Shown: positions 23,635 through 27,878 of the stretch, piece after piece
How positions within the stretch are numbered: position 1 is the stretch's first letter
How the letters are laid out: each line of letters opens with the position of its first letter
NCBI RefSeq assembly: GCF_003248505.1
Contig: NZ_QFOA01000041.1
Span: 1 to 27,878, forward strand
DNA: 27,878 bases
DNA from: Sphingobium sp.
GTDB taxonomy: Bacteria; Pseudomonadota; Alphaproteobacteria; Sphingomonadales; Sphingomonadaceae
Reading direction: 5' to 3'
The notes under the pieces: model-generated
The model's database searches: none
Told to the model about the DNA's origin: nothing
Seen by the model: only the letters and a program-made list of their open reading frames with translations
Position numbers and translations under genes: made by a program

Positions 23635-24777
23635 ATGACTCAATTCGACCTGACCGACGACCAGCGCACCATCCAGGACATGGCGCAACGCTTCACCGCC
23701 GACGCGATCACGCCCCTTGCGGCGGAATGGGACGAAAAGCATATCTTCCCGCGCGATACGATCCGCGCGGCGGCGGAACTGGGCTTTGGCGGCATCTATG
23801 TGTCGGAAGAAGCGGGCGGTATCGGCCTTGGGCGGCTGGAGGCGGCGCTCATCATGGAGGCGATGGCCTATGGCTGCCCGTCCACCAGCGCCTTCATTTC
23901 CATTCATAATATGGGCGCATGGATGATCGACCGGTTCGGGTCGCAGGCGGTGAAGGACAGATATCTGCCCGATCTGGTGCCGATGACCCGCATGGCCAGC
24001 TATTGCCTGACCGAAGCGGGCGCCGGGTCAGATGCGGCGGCGCTGAAGACCAAGGCGGTGCGCGACGGCGACCATTATGTTGTGACCGGATCGAAGCAGT
24101 TCATTTCGGGCGGCGGCGAAAACGACGTCTATGTCGTCATGGTGCGCACCGGAGAGGATGGCGCCAAGGGCATTTCCTGCCTCGTCATCGAAAAGGACAT
24201 GCCCGGCGTCAGCTTCGGCGCGCAGGAACGCAAGCTGGGATGGCACAGCCAGCCTACCGCGCAGGTCAATTTCGATGGCGTGCGCGTGCCGGTGGACAAT
24301 CTGGTCGGTGCGGAGGGCGAAGGGTTTCGCATCGCGATGATGGGGCTGGACGGCGGACGGCTGAACATCGGCGCCTGCTCGCTGGGCGGTGCGCAGCGCG
24401 CCATTGACGAGAGCGTCCAGTACACCAAGGACCGCAAACAATTCGGCCAGTCGATCGCCGATTTCCAGAATACGCAGTTCACGCTGGCCGACATGCAGAC
24501 CGAATTGGAAGCTGCACGCACGCTGCTCTACGCCGCCGCGGTCAAGGTGACGGACAATGCGCCGGACAAGACGCGCTTTGCCGCCATGGCCAAGCGCTTT
24601 GCCACCGACACCGGTTCGTCCGTGGTGGATCGCGCGCTGCAACTCCACGGCGGTTACGGCTATCTGATGGACTATCCGATCGAACGCATCTGGCGCGACC
24701 TGCGCGTGCATTCGATTCTGGAGGGCACCAATCAGGTCATGCGCATGATCGTCGCCCGCGACATGCTGCGCCCGTGA
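23635..24777 (+). CDS. Acyl-CoA dehydrogenase (isobutyryl-CoA dehydrogenase type)
   Basis: A 380-residue FAD-dependent acyl-CoA dehydrogenase. It shows YCLTEAGAGSDAAALKTKAV, the FAD-binding signature region, and the C-terminal catalytic base Glu363 in LEGTNQVMRMIVARDML. QLHGGYGYLMDYPIERIWRDLRVHSILEGTN is the family's second signature. Its position between mmsA and a 3-hydroxyisobutyryl-CoA hydrolase indicates isobutyryl-CoA as substrate, giving methacrylyl-CoA. The 116 bp before it show no terminator. No strong ribosome site is seen before the ATG. Its stop overlaps the next gene's start. Confidence 0.93.
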   Translation: MTQFDLTDDQRTIQDMAQRFTADAITPLAAEWDEKHIFPRDTIRAAAELGFGGIYVSEEAGGIGLGRLEAALIMEAMAYGCPSTSAFISIHNMGAWMIDRFGSQAVKDRYLPDLVPMTRMASYCLTEAGAGSDAAALKTKAVRDGDHYVVTGSKQFISGGGENDVYVVMVRTGEDGAKGISCLVIEKDMPGVSFGAQERKLGWHSQPTAQVNFDGVRVPVDNLVGAEGEGFRIAMMGLDGGRLNIGACSLGGAQRAIDESVQYTKDRKQFGQSIADFQNTQFTLADMQTELEAARTLLYAAAVKVTDNAPDKTRFAAMAKRFATDTGSSVVDRALQLHGGYGYLMDYPIERIWRDLRVHSILEGTNQVMRMIVARDMLRP

Positions 24778-25883
24778 CGGAGATGACCGTGACCGATCAG
24801 CTTCTGACCTTTATCGACAATGGCATCGGCCGCATCCGGTTGAACCGCCCCAAGGCCATTCACGCCCTGACCCCCGCCATGTGCGAGGCGATCAACCAGG
24901 CGCTGCTGGCGTGGCGGGATGATCCGGCGGTGGTCGCCGTAATGATCGATCATCTGCCCGCCGCCGACGGCGACCCGAAATTGTCGCGGGGCTTCTGCGC
25001 GGGCGGCGACATCGCGCTGATCGCCAACAGCGCCAAGGCCGATTGCGTCGAAGCCGAGCGTTTCTTCCATGTCGAATATCGGATGAACCATCTGCTGTTC
25101 GTCTATGACAAACCGATCGTCGCCTTCATCGACGGCATCGTGATGGGCGGCGGCGTAGGGCTGTCCCTCCCCTGCCGCTATCGCGTGGCAACCGAGCGGA
25201 CCACTTTCGCCATGCCCGAAACCGGCATCGGCCTGTTCCCCGATGTGGGTGGCGGCTGGTTCCTGCCGCGCTTGCCGGGCCGGATCGGCGTATGGCTTGC
25301 CACGACAGGATCGCGGATCGACGGCGCGGATTGCGCCGCCATCGGCATTGCGACCCATTATGTCGGGTCAGACAAGATTGATGCGCTCAAGGCGCAGATA
25401 TTGGCCGATCCTTCCGCCTTGCCGGTGCTTCTCGACCTCGCAAATGAGGCGGCCCCCGCCTCCCGCCTGACGGAGCAGGCGGACCGGATAGATCATCTGT
25501 TCGCGTCGAACCGTTATGAGGATATATTGGTCGCGCTGAAGGCGGACGGGTCGGAATGGGCACAGAAGCAACTGGCCGTGCTCGCCACCAAATCGCCGCA
25601 GACGGTCAAGGTCGCCCTGCGCCAGCTGGCCGAAGGTGCGGCCTTAACCGACTTCGCCGACAATATGCGCAACGAATACCGCCTCGCCTGCCACATCATC
25701 CGCCGTCCCGACTTCGTGGAAGGCGTACGCGCGGTGATCTTCGATAAGGATAATGCGCCGCAATGGACGCCTGCCACGCCGGAAGCGGTGGACGGCGCCC
25801 TGATCGAAAGCCTTTTCGCGCCGCTGGCGCCGGAAAACGAATGGACCCCTCTGCCTCAGACGGAAACCTGTCATGACCTATGA
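24774..25883 (+). CDS. 3-hydroxyisobutyryl-CoA hydrolase (crotonase family)
   Basis: A 369-residue member of the HIBCH branch, longer than enoyl-CoA hydratases because of a C-terminal extension. It releases free 3-hydroxyisobutyrate from its CoA ester. The segments RGFCAGGDI (72-80), GIVMGGGVGLSLPCRYRVATERTTFAMPETGIGLFPDVGGGWFLPRL carry the catalytic Glu149 and Asp157. The GTG start overlaps the previous stop by 4 bp (GTGA); an ATG at 24783 is an equally possible start three codons later. The end overlaps the following crotonase gene by 11 bp. Order and overlaps mark a tight valine-degradation operon. Confidence 0.93.
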   Translation: MTEMTVTDQLLTFIDNGIGRIRLNRPKAIHALTPAMCEAINQALLAWRDDPAVVAVMIDHLPAADGDPKLSRGFCAGGDIALIANSAKADCVEAERFFHVEYRMNHLLFVYDKPIVAFIDGIVMGGGVGLSLPCRYRVATERTTFAMPETGIGLFPDVGGGWFLPRLPGRIGVWLATTGSRIDGADCAAIGIATHYVGSDKIDALKAQILADPSALPVLLDLANEAAPASRLTEQADRIDHLFASNRYEDILVALKADGSEWAQKQLAVLATKSPQTVKVALRQLAEGAALTDFADNMRNEYRLACHIIRRPDFVEGVRAVIFDKDNAPQWTPATPEAVDGALIESLFAPLAPENEWTPLPQTETCHDL

Positions 25884-26652
25884 AACCATCCTCGTCGAAC
25901 AGCAGGGCGCAGTCACGCTGATCACGCTCAACCGACCGCAGGCGCTCAATGCGCTGAACAGTCAGGTGCTGCATGATCTGAGCGCCGCCTTCGCCGCCTA
26001 TGATGCCGACCCGACCCAGCGTTGCGCCGTCCTGACCGGCAGCGGCGAAAAGGCGTTCGCGGCGGGTGCCGACATCAAGGAAATGGTGGAGAAGGATGCC
26101 GCCGACTTTTTCCTTCAGGATTTTTTCTCCGGCTGGCAAACCGGCGTGGTTGCTACCCGCAAGCCCTGGATCGCAGCGGTGCAGGGCTTTGCACTGGGCG
26201 GTGGCTGCGAACTGGCGATGATGGCGGACTTCATCATCGCGGGTGACACGGCGAAGTTCGGCCAGCCGGAAATCAAGCTGGGCGTGGCCCCCGGCATGGG
26301 TGGGTCGCAACGCCTGACCCGCGCAGTGGGCAAGGCAAAGGCGATGGAGATGTGTCTGACCGGCCGGATGATGGACGCCGCGGAAGCCGAACATTCAGGG
26401 CTGGTGAGCCGCATCGTGCCTGCCGCATCGATGCTGGACGAAGCGCTCAAGACCGCCGCGACAATCGCCGCGCTGCCGCCGATGGCCGCCATGGTGAACA
26501 AGGAAATGGTCAACATCGCCTTTGAAACCGGTCTGGCGCAGGGCCTTTTGACCGAGCGCCGCCTGTTCCAGATTCTGACCGCAACTGAAGACAAGAAGGA
26601 AGGCATGACAGCCTTCGTCGAAAAGCGCGCGGGCGTCTGGAAGGGGCGCTGA
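25873..26652 (+). CDS. Enoyl-CoA hydratase
   Basis: A 259-residue canonical enoyl-CoA hydratase. It has LNRPQALNALN, KAFAAGADIKEM (oxyanion hole), and both catalytic glutamates, Glu113 (LGGGCELAMMAD) and Glu133 (FGQPEIKLG), then GMGGSQRLTRAVGKAKAMEM. In this operon it would hydrate methacrylyl-CoA to 3-hydroxyisobutyryl-CoA, the substrate of the hydrolase encoded just upstream. It overlaps that gene by 11 bp. General short-chain enoyl-CoA activity is also likely. Confidence 0.94.
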   Translation: MTYETILVEQQGAVTLITLNRPQALNALNSQVLHDLSAAFAAYDADPTQRCAVLTGSGEKAFAAGADIKEMVEKDAADFFLQDFFSGWQTGVVATRKPWIAAVQGFALGGGCELAMMADFIIAGDTAKFGQPEIKLGVAPGMGGSQRLTRAVGKAKAMEMCLTGRMMDAAEAEHSGLVSRIVPAASMLDEALKTAATIAALPPMAAMVNKEMVNIAFETGLAQGLLTERRLFQILTATEDKKEGMTAFVEKRAGVWKGR

Positions 26653-26701
26653 CCATCTGACGTCAGCCTTGGGCGGTCTGAATGGATGATTAGCTAATAA
26701 T

Positions 26702-26721
26702 CGAGCGCTCACGGGCGCTCG
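26702..26721 (+). other. Small stem-loop ahead of mmsB
   Basis: CGAGCGC and GCGCTCG form a perfect 7-bp stem with a 6-nt loop, ending 16 bp before the mmsB start codon and just before its GGAAGGAG ribosome site. It lacks a T-run. It could tune mmsB translation or be an mRNA processing site; no known regulatory RNA family was recognised. Confidence 0.45.
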
Positions 26722-26737
26722 CTGGAAGGAGCAGGAA

Positions 26738-27616
26738 ATGACTCACATTATTGCCTTTATCGGCCTCGGCAATATGGGGGGCGGCATGGCCGCCAATCTG
26801 GTCGGCAACGGCTTTGCCGTTCGTGCTTTCGACCTGTCGGACGAGGCACTGGCCAGGGCTGAGGCTGCTGGTGCCATTCGTGCCACCAGCGCTGCCGATG
26901 CGGCAACCGGGGCGGATGCAGTGGTGACCATGCTGCCCGCAGGAAAGCATGTCGAAGGCGTCTACACTGACGAGATATTCGGCGCAGCGAAGGCGGGTGC
27001 GCTGTTCCTGGACTGCTCGACGATCGACGTGGCTACCGCCCGCCGGGTCATCGCCGCTGCGGTGGCAAAGGGTTTTGAAATGGTCGATGCGCCGGTGTCC
27101 GGGGGCATTGCGGCCGCCAATGGCGGCACCCTGACCTTCATGGTCGGCGGGCTGGATGACGCTTTTGCCAAGGCAAAGCCGATCCTGTCGGCCATGGGCA
27201 AGGCTGTGATCCACGCCGGTGGCGCGGGCAATGGACAGGCAGCGAAAATCTGCAACAACATGCTGCTCGGCGCGACGATGGTCGCCACCTGCGAAGCCTT
27301 TGCCATGGCCCAGAAGATCGGCCTCGACCCGCAGACCTTTTACGATATTTCCAGCGTGTCGTCAGGGCAAAGCTGGTCGATGACCAGCTATTGCCCGCTG
27401 CCGGACGTCGGTCCGCAAACACCGGCTGACCTCGACTATCAGGGCGGCTTTGCCGTGGCGCTGATGCTCAAGGATCTGAAGCTGGCCATGGAAGCCGCGT
27501 CATCCGTCAACGCCAGTGTGCCTATGGGTGCGCAGGCGGAAAGCCTGTATCAATTGCTCGCCAACAAGGGTGAAGGTGGGCGTGATTTTTCGTCGATGAT
27601 TCAATTGTTGCGTTAA
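26738..27616 (+). CDS. mmsB: 3-hydroxyisobutyrate dehydrogenase
   Basis: A 292-residue beta-hydroxyacid dehydrogenase. It oxidises 3-hydroxyisobutyrate to methylmalonate semialdehyde with NAD, the reaction between the hydrolase and MmsA. It has the nucleotide-binding GLGNMG (9-14), the substrate signature DAPVSGGIAAANGGTLTFMVGG (117-138) and the catalytic Lys170 in GNGQAAKICNNM. KDLKLAMEAA is the family's fourth motif. GGAAGGAG precedes the ATG. The 85-bp gap from the hydratase contains a small hairpin; co-transcription with the operon is likely. It is the last gene of the group. Confidence 0.95.
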   Translation: MTHIIAFIGLGNMGGGMAANLVGNGFAVRAFDLSDEALARAEAAGAIRATSAADAATGADAVVTMLPAGKHVEGVYTDEIFGAAKAGALFLDCSTIDVATARRVIAAAVAKGFEMVDAPVSGGIAAANGGTLTFMVGGLDDAFAKAKPILSAMGKAVIHAGGAGNGQAAKICNNMLLGATMVATCEAFAMAQKIGLDPQTFYDISSVSSGQSWSMTSYCPLPDVGPQTPADLDYQGGFAVALMLKDLKLAMEAASSVNASVPMGAQAESLYQLLANKGEGGRDFSSMIQLLR

Positions 27617-27652
27617 GCAGAGTTGTCGATTGCGATTATGAAATCTTAAATG

Positions 27653-27699
27653 GGGGCGGAGGCTTCCAGATATAGCCTGCGGATCGTCCTCTGTGCCCC
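27653..27699 (+). terminator. Possible terminator after mmsB
   Basis: GGGGC and GAGG pair with CCTC and GCCCC across an unequal internal loop, with AGGCT/AGCCT as a possible inner stem. TTGCTATCATTTC follows, which is only moderately T-rich. It is the only structured element after the valine operon, but the stem is irregular. Confidence 0.3.
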
Positions 27700-27736
27700 T
27701 TGCTATCATTTCAATAATCGCTGGTCCAATGTTGCC

Positions 27737-27878
27737 TTAGCTTTCTTGGCTACCTTTGGCTCCTCGCTTTGAGTTGCTTCTCGCCCATGCATCGGCAACG
27801 GCCATATCTTTGACGATGCGCAGAACGTTGATGCTCCGGTGGCTGCTCGCCGGCATGTGATAAGGATCTTTGCGGCGT
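27737..27878 (-). CDS. Possible C-terminal end of a minus-strand gene, cut by window edge
   Basis: From the right edge a minus-strand frame reads 46 codons to a TAA at 27737-27739, beginning RRKDPYHMPASSHRSINVLR and rich in Lys/Arg/Ser at its end. I do not recognise the family. It could be the tail of a real gene extending beyond the window or a chance open frame; the short length prevents a decision. Confidence 0.3.
   Translation of the reverse strand, partial: RRKDPYHMPASSHRSINVLRIVKDMAVADAWARSNSKRGAKGSQES

Noticed and set aside
27510..27527. GTCAAC followed by a poor second half inside mmsB
   Set aside because: The second arm does not read GTTGAC, so it is a chance half-site in a gene outside the regulon.
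1..27878. CRISPR arrays, tRNA/rRNA genes, insertion sequences
   Set aside because: No regularly spaced repeats, cloverleaf-like sequences, transposase motifs or terminal inverted repeats were seen on reading both strands.

Overview
The window looks like a chromosomal segment of a sphingomonad-type alphaproteobacterium (Sphingobium/Novosphingobium-like). The evidence is high-GC coding sequence, a large TonB-dependent receptor beside catabolic genes, a TTG-started receptor with a typical signal peptide, and many flavin- and CoA-dependent enzymes. This assignment is inference from gene content, not a database match.

Left and centre (1-20.5 kb) is a catabolic island. It opens with the 3' part of a TetR-family regulator, then a minus-strand pair (acyl-CoA synthetase and an NTF2/SnoaL-like protein). 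A divergent plus-strand operon encodes two luciferase-like flavin monooxygenases, a zinc alcohol dehydrogenase and an SDR, ending at a strong bidirectional terminator. Next is a minus-strand carboxymuconolactone-decarboxylase-like gene, divergent from a long plus-strand run: TonB receptor, SnoaL-like protein, two crotonases, dodecin, a flavin reductase fused to an IclR-type sensor domain, an HSD10-type 3-hydroxyacyl-CoA dehydrogenase and a third SnoaL-like protein. Facing it is a minus-strand operon of Baeyer-Villiger monooxygenase, thiolase, succinyl-CoA:3-ketoacid CoA-transferase A and B, and a dienelactone-hydrolase-like enzyme.

An 18-bp palindrome, GTCAACnCnnGnGTTGAC, occurs at 2639-2656, 7874-7891 and 20465-20482, with a one-mismatch copy at 7840-7857. 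These sites lie in the promoter regions of all the main transcription units of the island. They are most simply explained as operators of one regulator, probably the TetR protein at the left edge. The island therefore appears to be one regulon that imports a hydrophobic, probably cyclic or branched compound, oxygenates it with flavin enzymes, opens a lactone or ester, activates the acid with CoA and degrades it to acetoacetyl-CoA and acetyl-CoA. The substrate cannot be read from the sequence; terpenoid, alicyclic ketone or steroid-like compounds are candidates.

Right (21.0-27.6 kb) is a valine/isobutyrate degradation operon: a divergent LysR regulator, methylmalonate-semialdehyde dehydrogenase, isobutyryl-CoA-type acyl-CoA dehydrogenase, 3-hydroxyisobutyryl-CoA hydrolase, enoyl-CoA hydratase and 3-hydroxyisobutyrate dehydrogenase. 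It carries no copy of the palindrome that I could find. About 530 bp without a recognisable gene (20516-21044) separates the two regions. No tRNA, rRNA, CRISPR array or intact insertion sequence was seen.
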